DNA of 64,000 nt from Microbacterium terregens (GTDB lineage Bacteria; Pseudomonadota; Alphaproteobacteria; Sphingomonadales; Sphingomonadaceae). Shown here piece by piece: positions 25,895-34,010 of this stretch (position 1 is the stretch's first letter; the number at the start of each line of letters is the position of its first letter). Both the position numbers and the translations under genes were made by a program. The DNA lies in assembly GCF_027922045.1 (NCBI RefSeq), contig NZ_BSEX01000004.1:62001-126000 (forward strand). The letters run 5' to 3'. The notes beneath the pieces are model-generated. The model worked only from the letters and a program-made list of their open reading frames with translations. It searched no databases and was not told where the DNA came from.

Positions 25895-26452
25895 CTAGCG
25901 CCCGCTTTCCAGCGCCAGCCGCTCGCGCAGGTTCGCCAGTTCCACCGCCGAGGCACGGGGCCGCTCCGGCGCCGGCTTGCCGTCGCGCAGCCGCGCCCGG
26001 TCCTTTTCCGGCGGCTCGACCCGGCGCACCCGCACTGCCGCATAGCCCTGCGTGCGGATGCCGAGCTGCTCGGCCGCGCCCCGGCTCAGGTCCAGGATGC
26101 GCCCGCGCGAAAAGGGTCCGCGATCGTTGATCCGCAGCAGGATGGTGCGCCCGGTGTCGAGCGCCGTCACCTCGACATAGCTCGGAAGCGGCAGGGTGGT
26201 ATGCGCGGCGGTGATCCCCTTCGGCCGGAAGCGCTCGCCGTTCGCCGTCTGGTTGCCGGATTCATTGCCGTACCAACTGGCATAGCCGACCGCGTCGTAG
26301 CTCGGATCCTCGGCCGGCGTGTAGCGGATGCCGCGCACCGTATAGGGCTTGCCGATCTTGACCGGCGTGTCGCTCACCGGCCGGAAGTGCTTGCCGCCGC
26401 ACGCGGCCAGGAGCGGCACCGCAAGCAGTGCCAGCCACGCCCCCCTGCGCAT
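25895..26452 (-). CDS. rlpA: Septal ring lytic transglycosylase family lipoprotein RlpA
   Basis: This 185-residue protein has the signal MRRGAWLALLAVPLLAAC with a lipobox Cys at residue 18, then the double-psi beta-barrel: YASWYGNESGNQTANGERF, AAHTTLPLPSYVEVTALDTG and LLRINDRGPFSRGRILDLSR. No C-terminal SPOR domain is present, so targeting to denuded septal glycan may differ from Pseudomonas RlpA. It should act on peptidoglycan from the outer membrane. I chose ATG 26452 for the clean signal peptide; ATG 26491 is an alternative. It is divergent from the aminopeptidase gene. Confidence 0.88.
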   Translation of the reverse strand: MRRGAWLALLAVPLLAACGGKHFRPVSDTPVKIGKPYTVRGIRYTPAEDPSYDAVGYASWYGNESGNQTANGERFRPKGITAAHTTLPLPSYVEVTALDTGRTILLRINDRGPFSRGRILDLSRGAAEQLGIRTQGYAAVRVRRVEPPEKDRARLRDGKPAPERPRASAVELANLRERLALESGR

Positions 26453-26650
26453 GGACGGAAGGGCGGACGGCATCTGGATCGCGTCGGGCATGCGGGCGGG
26501 GTATCGCAGCCGGCGGGGCGAATGAACCCCCAAGCGGTGAGCCGAGTCCGGGTGCGGCCCTGTCGCCCACCGGCTGAATCTGGCACAGCACGGCCTTCCG
26601 CAGCCGTGGGGCATCCCCCGCCGCCGCCCCGACCGCCAGATGGATTGCCG

Positions 26651-28447
26651 ATGCCTGCTTATTCCGAACGCCTCGCCACCCTCCGCACCCGGCTCGCGCA
26701 AGAAGGGCTCGACGGGTTCGTCGTGCCGCTGACGGACGAGCATATGAGCGAATATGTCGGCGGCTATGCGCAGCGGCTGGCGTGGCTCACCGGCTTCCAG
26801 GGCTCGGCCGGTACCGCAGTGGTGCTGTCCAGCGACGCGGCGATCTTCACCGACGGCCGCTACACGCTGCAGGTGCGCGAGCAGGTCGACGGCGCCGACT
26901 GGAGCTATGCCCAAGTGCCGCAGGAAAGCGTGGCGGGCTGGCTCGCTGGCCATGCGCCGCAGGGCGGCCGGATCGGCTACGACCCGTGGCTGCACACGCG
27001 CGAGTGGGTGGAACGGACCGCCGCCGCCCTCGCCCCGCGCGGCGGCACGCTGGTGCCGGTCGCGGCGAATCCGATCGATGCGCTCTGGGCGGACCGCCCG
27101 GAGCCGTCCGACGCCCCGCTCGCCGTGCAGCCCGACACTCTCGCCGGCCGCAGCGCCGCCGACAAGCGGGCGGAAATCGCCGACTGGCTGCGCGCCCAGG
27201 GCGCCGACGCGCTGGTGCTCTCCGCGCTCGATTCGGTCGCCTGGGCGTTCAACGTGCGCGGCACCGACGTGACCCACACGCCGGTCGCGCTCTCGTACGC
27301 ACTGGTCGCCGAAGATGGCACCGCCGAGCTGTTCGTGGCGCCCGACAAGGTCTGCGACGACGTCCACCGCCACCTGGGCAACGCCGTGCGCGTCCGCGAC
27401 AAGGCGGAGTTCGCATCCGCCTTGCGCGCCCTTGCGGGCAAGCGCGTCGCCGTTGATCCCGAGCGGGCGGTCGCGGCGATCTTCGACGCGCTCGGATCGG
27501 GCGGGGCCACGCTGCTGCCGATGCGCGATCCGGTGGTATTGGCCAAAGCGATCAAGAACCCGGCCGAGATCGCCGGTCACCATGCCGCCCAAGCGCGCGA
27601 TGCTGCCGCACTGGTGCGCTTCCTCAAGTGGTTCGAGGACACCGCGCCTGCCGGTACGCTGACCGAACTCGACGTCGTGGCGCGGCTCCACGATTTCCGT
27701 GCCGAAACCGGCGTGCTCAAGGACGAGTCGTTCGAGACGATCTCCGCCACCGGCGCGCACGGTGCCAGCCCGCACTACAAGGTCACGGACGAATCGAACG
27801 CGCCGATCCTGCCGGGCCAGCTGTTCCTGATCGATTCGGGCGGGCAGTACGCCGATGGCACCACCGACATCACCCGCGTGATGCCGGTTACCGAGCCCAC
27901 GGCCGAGATGCGCGACCGCTTCACCCGCGTGCTCAAGGGGCACATCGCGGTCGCCACCGCCATCTTTCCGGACGGCACAACGGGCGCGCAGATCGACGCC
28001 TTCGCCCGCCGCCCGCTGTGGGAGGCCGGCCTCGATTTCGCGCATGGCACCGGCCACGGCATCGGCGCCTATCTGTCGGTCCACGAAGGGCCGCAGCGCA
28101 TCGCCCAGCCGACCTATCCGGGCGGCGGCCCGCTGGAGCCGCTGCGCGCCGGCATGCTGCTCTCCAACGAGCCCGGCTATTACAAGGCCGGCGAGTACGG
28201 CATCCGCATCGAGAACCTGATGCTGGTGGTGGAGCACACGCCTGCGGGCGGCGATGCGACCATGCTGGCGTTCCAGACGACTAGCTTCGTGCCGATCGAG
28301 CGGCGCCTGATCGAGCCTGCGCTCCTGACCCCGGCCGAGCGCGCCTGGCTGGACGCCTACCACGCCGAGACGCTGCGTCGGGCCACGCCGCTGCTGGATG
28401 CGGACACCCGCGCCTGGCTGGAGGAGAAGTGCGCACCGATCGGGTGA
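26651..28447 (+). CDS. Xaa-Pro aminopeptidase (M24B, aminopeptidase P family)
   Basis: This 598-residue enzyme has two creatinase-like N-terminal domains (LAWLTGFQGSAGTAVVLSSD, then LSALDSVAWAFNVRGTDVTH) and a pita-bread catalytic domain. Metal ligands are the Asp residues in LIDSGGQYADGTTDITR, His in AHGTGHGIG, Glu in LSNEPGYY, and Glu in GIRIENL. It removes N-terminal residues preceding proline. The three-domain length of about 600 matches the eukaryote-like long form rather than the 440-residue PepP. The frame is open far upstream, but MPAYSERL at 26651 matches the family start. Confidence 0.93.
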   Translation: MPAYSERLATLRTRLAQEGLDGFVVPLTDEHMSEYVGGYAQRLAWLTGFQGSAGTAVVLSSDAAIFTDGRYTLQVREQVDGADWSYAQVPQESVAGWLAGHAPQGGRIGYDPWLHTREWVERTAAALAPRGGTLVPVAANPIDALWADRPEPSDAPLAVQPDTLAGRSAADKRAEIADWLRAQGADALVLSALDSVAWAFNVRGTDVTHTPVALSYALVAEDGTAELFVAPDKVCDDVHRHLGNAVRVRDKAEFASALRALAGKRVAVDPERAVAAIFDALGSGGATLLPMRDPVVLAKAIKNPAEIAGHHAAQARDAAALVRFLKWFEDTAPAGTLTELDVVARLHDFRAETGVLKDESFETISATGAHGASPHYKVTDESNAPILPGQLFLIDSGGQYADGTTDITRVMPVTEPTAEMRDRFTRVLKGHIAVATAIFPDGTTGAQIDAFARRPLWEAGLDFAHGTGHGIGAYLSVHEGPQRIAQPTYPGGGPLEPLRAGMLLSNEPGYYKAGEYGIRIENLMLVVEHTPAGGDATMLAFQTTSFVPIERRLIEPALLTPAERAWLDAYHAETLRRATPLLDADTRAWLEEKCAPIG

Positions 28448-28517
28448 GAGACCGAGATACGCATGCCCCCGTCACCCTGGCGAACGTCAGCGTGACAGGG
28501 GCGGGTATCCGCCCTCT

Positions 28518-28664
28518 TCAGCGGTCCCGATCCTCCTGCGACCCGCCAGCGCGCTCCTCGACGGGCGCAGGCGCCCCTTCCCCCGCGCGCGCCTGTGCCT
28601 TGCGCCGCCGCAGATTGTCGCGCAGCGCCTGCGCCAGCCGGGCCTGTTTTTCGGGGTCGTTCAT
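28518..28664 (-). CDS. Short basic hypothetical protein (48 residues)
   Basis: From ATG 28664 the protein reads MNDPEKQARLAQALRDNLRR followed by a Lys/Arg/Ala helix (RKAQARAGEGA) and a polar tail. An ATG four codons upstream (28676) is possible. Small Arg-rich helical proteins of this appearance recur in sphingomonads and are annotated as hypothetical; the role is unknown, though nucleic-acid contact would fit the charge. It lies between the aminopeptidase end and the tRNA-Thr gene. Confidence 0.65.
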   Translation of the reverse strand: MNDPEKQARLAQALRDNLRRRKAQARAGEGAPAPVEERAGGSQEDRDR

Positions 28665-28752
28665 CGCGCTTCGCATAAACCGCGCCATGCCGGGTTGACA
28701 ATCATCCGCGCCCCGCACATAGGCGCCCCTCCGCTGGCAACTGCCGGCGTGT

Positions 28753-28827
<75 letters not shown>

Positions 28828-28970
28828 TTTTTTCCTAGAAAATCAGACACTCCCTTCGGGGACCCGCCCCACGCATCAAGACGCGCGCGGCGCGCTTTCG
28901 CGCGTCGCGTTCAGGCTGCAGGCTAAGGGAACAGCGGCGGCGCAGACCTGCTGCACCGCCGCCGGAAGGA

Positions 28971-30500
28971 TCAATGCGCCGCGCTGGTGTCCGCCGCGCG
29001 GCGGGGCCGGGGGGCCAGCCAGATGATCGTCGCCGCCCCGAAAAAGGCCAGGGCCGACAAAAGGAAGATGTGGGTGGTGGCGAGCGCCATCGCCTCCTTG
29101 TCCACCAACTGCGCCACGATCGCGCGCACCTGATCGAGCGGCATGCCCTGGGCCGTCAGCGCGTCGATCGTGTGGCCATCGTTCAGCCGGCCGGTCACCT
29201 CGCTGCGCGCCACGCGGGAGCTGTCGTCCCACATGGTCGTCACCACGGAGGTGCCGATCGCGCCCGCCATGGTGCGCAGGAAGCTCATCAGGCCGGCGGC
29301 GGCCGCCGTCTCCTTGGGATCCACCGATCCCAGCGCCAGCGTCATGAGGGGCACGAAGAAGAACGGCATGCCGAACCCCTGGAGCAGCTGCGGGAAGGCG
29401 AGCGTCCAGAAATCCGCGCCGCTGTTCCACTGCGTGCGTAGCAGCGTCGTCATGCCCAGCCAGACGATACCGAAGCATACCAGCCCGCGCGGGTCGACCT
29501 TGGTCGAGAGCTTCGCAACGATCGGCGACATCACCACCGCCGCCACGCCGTTGAACGCCGTCGCATAGCCCGCATAGGTCGCGGTGTAGCCCAGGCTCGT
29601 CTGGAGCCACTGCGGGATGATGACGGCGGAGGCAAAGAAGGTGCCGAACGCGAAGAACAGCGAGGTGACCGCCACCGTATAGCCGCGGTGCCGGAACACG
29701 CGCAGGTCCACGATCGGCTCGGCCTCGGTCGCCTCCCAGGCCAGGAACACCAGGAAGCCGACGCCCGCGATCACTGCCAGTCCGACGATCATCGGATCCG
29801 CGAACCAGTCATGCTCGCGGCCCAGGTCCAGCATGATCTGCAAGGCGCCGATCCACAGCAGCATCAGCATCAGACCGATCTTGTCGACGCGCAGCGGCTG
29901 GGTCGGCGTCTCGGCATGGCGCAGCAGCCGCATCGCGCCGAATGCGCACAGCGCCGCCACGGGGATGTTGATGAAGAAGATCCAGTGCCACGACCAGCTG
30001 TCGCTGATCGTGCCGCCCAGGATCGGCCCCAGGATCGGCGCGACGACGGTGGTCATCGACCAGGCGCCCATCGCCTGCGCGCGCTGATCGGGGCGGAAGA
30101 TGCGCATCAGCAGCGTCTGCGACAGCGGCATCAGCGGTCCGCCGCACAGCCCCTGCCCGATCCGGCACGCGATCAGCATGCTCAGGCTGGTCGACAGCCC
30201 GCACAGCACCGAAAAGATGCCGAAGCCGATCATGCCGACCGTGAAGACCCTGACCGCGCCGAACCGGCCGGATAGCCAGCCGGTGAGCGGCACGCACACG
30301 GCCTCCGCGACCGCATAGGAGGTGATGATCCAGGTCCCCTGGCTGCCCGAGATGGCGAGACTGCCGGAGATGTGCGGCACGGAGACGTTGGCGATGGTGG
30401 TGTCGAGCACCACCATGAAGTTGGTGAGCGCGAGGACCGCGCCCGCAAGCAGCAGCCGCACGCCCGTAAGGGGCGTGGGCGACTCGGCCTTGGCGTTCAT
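28971..30500 (-). CDS. emrB: DHA2-family multidrug efflux MFS permease (EmrB-like)
   Basis: This 509-residue inner-membrane protein with about 14 transmembrane segments has the DHA2 motifs: LDTTIANVSVPHISGSL near TM1, GWLSGRFGAVRVF in the first loop, and the antiporter motif GPILGGTISDSWSWHWIFFI in TM5. With EmrA and the outer membrane factor it should form a proton-driven tripartite pump exporting toxic compounds. It follows emrA by 113 bases, with a terminator-like hairpin between, so its expression may be partly uncoupled. Confidence 0.93.
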   Translation of the reverse strand: MNAKAESPTPLTGVRLLLAGAVLALTNFMVVLDTTIANVSVPHISGSLAISGSQGTWIITSYAVAEAVCVPLTGWLSGRFGAVRVFTVGMIGFGIFSVLCGLSTSLSMLIACRIGQGLCGGPLMPLSQTLLMRIFRPDQRAQAMGAWSMTTVVAPILGPILGGTISDSWSWHWIFFINIPVAALCAFGAMRLLRHAETPTQPLRVDKIGLMLMLLWIGALQIMLDLGREHDWFADPMIVGLAVIAGVGFLVFLAWEATEAEPIVDLRVFRHRGYTVAVTSLFFAFGTFFASAVIIPQWLQTSLGYTATYAGYATAFNGVAAVVMSPIVAKLSTKVDPRGLVCFGIVWLGMTTLLRTQWNSGADFWTLAFPQLLQGFGMPFFFVPLMTLALGSVDPKETAAAAGLMSFLRTMAGAIGTSVVTTMWDDSSRVARSEVTGRLNDGHTIDALTAQGMPLDQVRAIVAQLVDKEAMALATTHIFLLSALAFFGAATIIWLAPRPRRAADTSAAH

Positions 30501-30576
30501 GGGCCTGTCCTTAAAGCGGTTGCGAGGCAGGTGGCATCAGCTGCCGGCTCGGCAACCGCGACAACAAAAGGAAACC

Positions 30577-30615
30577 AGAGCGGCGATCCGGGGAAGCCGG
30601 ATCGGACGCCGCTCT
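30577..30615 (-). terminator. Hairpin between emrA and emrB
   Basis: A 15-bp stem AGAGCGGCG+ATCCGG paired with CCGGAT+CGCCGCTCT, with a four-base bulge, overlaps the emrA stop codon. In the direction of transcription it is followed by the T-rich tract GGTTTCCTTTTGTTGTC, so it resembles an intrinsic terminator inside the operon. Confidence 0.65.
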
Positions 30616-31756
30616 AGTGCGAGCGGAGGTCGATCTCGGCGTCCATCGACAGGCCGACGCGCAGCGGATGCGCCTGCAGCTCCTTGGGATCGAGCGCGAC
30701 GCGCACCGGCAGGCGCTGGACCACCTTGATCCAGTTGCCGGTCGCGTTCTGCGCCGGGATCAGCGCGAACGACGATCCGGTGCCGCCCGAGAAGCCGATG
30801 ACGCGGCCGTGATATTCGATGTCGCCGCCATAAAGGTCGGAGGTGAGCGTCACCGGCTGGCCAACCTTCACGCGGTCGAGCTGGCCTTCCTTGAAGTTGG
30901 CGTCGACGTAGAGCTGGTTGAGCGGCACGATCAGCATCAGCGCGGTGCCCGGGGCGACGCGCTGTCCGACCTGGACGTTGCGGCGCGTGATGACGCCGTC
31001 GATCGGCGCGCGGATCACGGTGCGCTCCAAGTCGAGCTTGGCCTGGGCGAGCTTGGCCTGGGCGGCGAGCACCTCCGGCGCGGTCGCAGCCGTGGTGCCG
31101 CGGATCAGCGCGTTGTTCGCCGCAAGCTGGCCGGTCGCCTGGCCGCGGGTCGAGCTCGCCTGGGCAACGCCGGCACGCGCCAGCTCCAGGTTCGCACGGG
31201 CGGTGGCGAAGGCGTTGGTCGCGCTGCTCAGTTCTTCGCCCGAGACGGCACCGTTGGGCGCTAGCCGCTGGCGACGCTCCAGGTCGAGCCGAGCGCGCTC
31301 ATAGTCGGCCTGTGCAGCGACCAGCTGGGCGCGGGCACGGGCGATGTCGGCGTCCCGCGCTTCCACCTGCGCAGCAAGCGCGGTGCTGGTGGCGGAGGTC
31401 TGGCCATATTGCCGCTGCGCCCGCGCCAGATCCGCCTCGGCCTGGGCGACGGCGATGCGCGCGTCGCTGTCGTCGAGGCGCACCAGCACCGTGCCCTTGC
31501 GCACCGTCTGGGTGTCCGCAACCGCGACGCTCGCGACCTGGGCCGCGATCATCGGCGTGACGCTCGCGGTATCGGCGCCCACATAGGCGTTGTCGGTGCT
31601 GACATAGTGGCGGGAGACCAGCAGGTAATAGGCGCCGAAGATCACCGCTGCGATCAGCACCAGTACGGCGATGATCCCCAGCAACTTCTTGCGCCGACCG
31701 TTGGGCTTGGTGCCCTCGCCTGCGGCGGCCTGGTTGGGAAGGGCGGCGTCAACCAT
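30614..31756 (-). CDS. emrA: EmrA-like periplasmic adaptor of a multidrug efflux system (HlyD family)
   Basis: This 380-residue membrane fusion protein has a cytoplasmic start, one transmembrane helix (LLGIIAVLVLIAAVIFGAYY), a biotinyl-lipoyl half-motif (VRKGTVLVRLDDSDARIAVA), a long coiled-coil hairpin rich in Ala, Gln and Arg, then IRAPIDGVITRRNVQVGQRV and beta-barrel domains. It bridges the MFS pump and the outer membrane channel. The ATG at 31756 overlaps the end of the outer membrane factor gene by eight bases. Confidence 0.93.
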   Translation of the reverse strand: MVDAALPNQAAAGEGTKPNGRRKKLLGIIAVLVLIAAVIFGAYYLLVSRHYVSTDNAYVGADTASVTPMIAAQVASVAVADTQTVRKGTVLVRLDDSDARIAVAQAEADLARAQRQYGQTSATSTALAAQVEARDADIARARAQLVAAQADYERARLDLERRQRLAPNGAVSGEELSSATNAFATARANLELARAGVAQASSTRGQATGQLAANNALIRGTTAATAPEVLAAQAKLAQAKLDLERTVIRAPIDGVITRRNVQVGQRVAPGTALMLIVPLNQLYVDANFKEGQLDRVKVGQPVTLTSDLYGGDIEYHGRVIGFSGGTGSSFALIPAQNATGNWIKVVQRLPVRVALDPKELQAHPLRVGLSMDAEIDLRSH

Positions 31757-33218
31757 GGGTCGGGTCCTTGCGTGCGGTCGTGGCCGCGATGTTGGTGGAA
31801 AAGCCGCCGCCGAGCGCGCGGACGAGCTGGACGTCGAGCGCGAAGGACCGCGCCTCCAGGTCGGCAACCGCGGTGCGGTTCTGCAGCACCCGGTCTTCGG
31901 CGGTGAGAACGTCGAGGAAGGTCGAAAGCCCACCCTCGTAGCGCTGGCGCGCGAGCGACCACGCCTCTTCGGAGGCGGCAAGCGCCTCGCGGGTCTGGGC
32001 AAGCCGCTCGACCAGCGCGCGCTGGCTGGTCACCGCGTCGGCGACCTCGCGATAGGCGTTGGCAACCGTGCCGTCGTAGCTCGCGACCGCCTCGTCATAG
32101 CTGGCGCGCGCGCCGCGATACTGGCCCGACAGCTGCCCGCCGCGGAAGATCGGCAGGGTGAACGCCGGCCCGACCTGACCATAGGTGGACCCGCCCTTGA
32201 ACAGGTTGCCCAGGCCGAGCGACTGGAAGCCTACCAGCGCGTTGAGATTGATCGCGGGATAGAAGTCGGCACGCGCGACCTTGATTTCGCTCGCCCGCGC
32301 TTCGACCCGCGCCCGCGCGGCGGCGATGTCGGGCCGGCGACCGATCAGGTCGGTGGTGACGCCGGCCGGCAGCGCCCGCGCCCCCGGAGGAAGCGGTGGC
32401 AGCGCAATGCTCAGCCCCCGGTCCGGCCCCTTGCCCAGCAGCGCGGCGAGCCGGTTGCGGGTCAGGCCGATGTTCTCGTCGATCGCGGCGATCTGCGCGC
32501 GGATCGTCGGGATGGCCGCCTCTGCCTGCTTCACCTCGGCCCGCGTATCGAGGCCGTTGGTGACGCGCTGCGCGACCAATCGCTCGGTCTGCCTGCGGAC
32601 TTCCAGCGAGCGCAGCTGCACCGCCCGCTCGGCGGCCTGGCGCGCCAGATCGGCATAGGCCGCAGCGATGTTCGTCGAGAGCACCAGTCGCGCCTGCTCG
32701 ACATCGATCCGCGAAGCCTCCGCCTCCGAAGTGGCGGCGGCCAGGGCGGCGCGGTTACGACCCCACAGGTCCAGGTCGAAGCCCAGGGTCGCGGCGACCG
32801 AACCGGTGTCGTTCCAGCCGTGCGGCACGAAATCGGCTGGGATGCCGTTGTTGTAGCTCTGCTTGTTCTCGCTGACGTTGCCCTCGATGCCCACCGACGG
32901 CAGCCGGGCAGCGCCGCGCTGCTCGACGATCGCGCGTGCGGCGCGCAGCCGGGCGGCGGCGGCGACGACATCCGGGGAGTCGGCCAGCCCCTCCTCGATG
33001 AGCGCGCTCAGTTGAGGGTCACCAAAGCCGGTCCACCAGTCGGTTGCGGGCCAGGCGGAGGCGGTAGACGTGGTTGCCAGGCTCTGCTCGGCGGCAAAGC
33101 TCTGGGAGGTCCGCACCTCGGGCCGGGCGCCCAGGTTCGGCACTGGCGCACAGGCCGCCAGCGGGACGACACCGACCGCGGCGGCAAGCAGCAACGGCCG
33201 GAAGGAAAATCGGATCAT
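31749..33218 (-). CDS. Outer membrane efflux lipoprotein (NodT/OprM family)
   Basis: This 489-residue protein has a lipoprotein signal ending LAAC (about residue 23) and two homologous coiled-coil repeats typical of the TolC superfamily: WWTGFGDPQLSALIEEGLAD, GFDLDLWGRNRAALAAATSE, VTTDLIGRRPDIAAARARVE and FTLPIFRGGQLSGQYRGARA. It forms the trimeric exit duct for EmrAB. It is the first gene of the efflux operon and is divergent from the TetR gene across a promoter with two operator palindromes. Confidence 0.93.
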   Translation of the reverse strand: MIRFSFRPLLLAAAVGVVPLAACAPVPNLGARPEVRTSQSFAAEQSLATTSTASAWPATDWWTGFGDPQLSALIEEGLADSPDVVAAAARLRAARAIVEQRGAARLPSVGIEGNVSENKQSYNNGIPADFVPHGWNDTGSVAATLGFDLDLWGRNRAALAAATSEAEASRIDVEQARLVLSTNIAAAYADLARQAAERAVQLRSLEVRRQTERLVAQRVTNGLDTRAEVKQAEAAIPTIRAQIAAIDENIGLTRNRLAALLGKGPDRGLSIALPPLPPGARALPAGVTTDLIGRRPDIAAARARVEARASEIKVARADFYPAINLNALVGFQSLGLGNLFKGGSTYGQVGPAFTLPIFRGGQLSGQYRGARASYDEAVASYDGTVANAYREVADAVTSQRALVERLAQTREALAASEEAWSLARQRYEGGLSTFLDVLTAEDRVLQNRTAVADLEARSFALDVQLVRALGGGFSTNIAATTARKDPTHG

Positions 33219-33226
33219 GAAGCAAA

Positions 33227-33246
33227 ACCGTACTGATTGGTACGGT
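33227..33246. promoter_or_regulatory. Candidate TetR operator O1
   Basis: Perfect inverted repeat ACCGTAC-N6-GTACGGT, located nine bases upstream of the outer membrane factor ATG on the minus strand. It closely matches O2 at 33286-33305 and would overlap the efflux transcript start or leader. Confidence 0.8.
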
Positions 33247-33272
33247 GCGGCAGATGGCCCCGTGCCGCAGTC

Positions 33273-33300
33273 TTGTCAACTGAAAACTGTACTCTATAGT
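33273..33300 (+). promoter_or_regulatory. Promoter of the tetR gene with overlapping opposite -35
   Basis: The -35 TTGTCA (33273-33278) and -10 TATAGT (33295-33300) are spaced by 16 bases. On the other strand TTGACA (33274-33279) is a consensus -35 facing the efflux operon. Initiation from the plus promoter would fall at about 33306-33308, on the tetR start codon. Confidence 0.7.
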
Positions 33301-33305
33301 ACGGT
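33286..33305. promoter_or_regulatory. Candidate TetR operator O2
   Basis: Inverted repeat ACTGTAC-N6-GTACGGT, one mismatch from perfect, covering the -10 box of the tetR promoter and ending one base before the tetR ATG. Together with O1 it predicts autorepression and efflux repression by the adjacent TetR protein. Confidence 0.8.
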
Positions 33306-33306
33306 T

Positions 33307-33951
33307 ATGGAACAGGATGCGAAAAGGAGCTGCGGCAGGCGCGAGGCACGCAAGCAGGACCGGCGCCTGACGATCATGGCGACGGCGCGCCGGATGTTCC
33401 TGGAGAACGGCTATGCCGCGACGTCCATGTCGGCGATCGCGGCCGAGCTGGGTGGCTCGAAGGCGACGCTGTGGAACTACTTCCCTTCCAAGGAAGAGCT
33501 GTTCGATGCGGTTCTCGACGACGCAACCGCAGTTTATCGCCAGCAGCTGACGGATCTACTGCGACCCACGCCCGACATGGCAGCAACGGTGCTGGCCTTT
33601 ACGCGCAGCTTCATCGCGAAGATCACCTCTCTGGAAGCGGTACAGCTCCATCGCCTCGTCGCCACGGAAGCGGCGCGCTCGCCTGAGGTGGGCAGGATCT
33701 TCTCGCGCGTGCCCCAGCGCACTCGCCAGCTGCTGGCCGAGTTCTTCGCCGCTGCCATGGCCGCAGGGCAGCTTCGCCAGGCGGACCCCGCAGATGCCGC
33801 CAACGTGGTCACCTATCTGTGCATGGGGCTGCAACAGCGCATGCTGTGGGGCGGCGCGGCGCCCTCTGCGGCGGAGATCGAGGCGGGGGCTCAGACCGCG
33901 ACCGAGGTGTTCCTGCGCGCATATTCCCCGGACGGGACCGGCGGCGCCTGA
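33307..33951 (+). CDS. TetR/AcrR-family repressor of the adjacent efflux operon
   Basis: This 214-residue regulator has an N-terminal TetR helix-turn-helix: TIMATARRMFLENGYAATSM, then SAIAAELGGSKATLWNYFPS and KEELFDAVL. The all-helical C-terminus would bind the inducing drug. It is divergent from the efflux operon with two matching palindromes in the 88-base gap. No ribosome-binding site precedes the ATG at 33307, and the promoter -10 is only six bases away, so its mRNA is probably leaderless. Confidence 0.92.
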   Translation: MEQDAKRSCGRREARKQDRRLTIMATARRMFLENGYAATSMSAIAAELGGSKATLWNYFPSKEELFDAVLDDATAVYRQQLTDLLRPTPDMAATVLAFTRSFIAKITSLEAVQLHRLVATEAARSPEVGRIFSRVPQRTRQLLAEFFAAAMAAGQLRQADPADAANVVTYLCMGLQQRMLWGGAAPSAAEIEAGAQTATEVFLRAYSPDGTGGA

Positions 33952-34010
33952 GCTCTCGTCTTGGTGGGACCGAGGATGCATCCGTTCGCTCCCTCGCGCA
34001 TTCTGCCCCG

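Noticed and set aside
25496..26650. N-terminal extension of the aminopeptidase P frame
   Set aside because: The open frame runs antisense through rlpA and repeat copy D; MPAYSERL at 26651 matches the family start.
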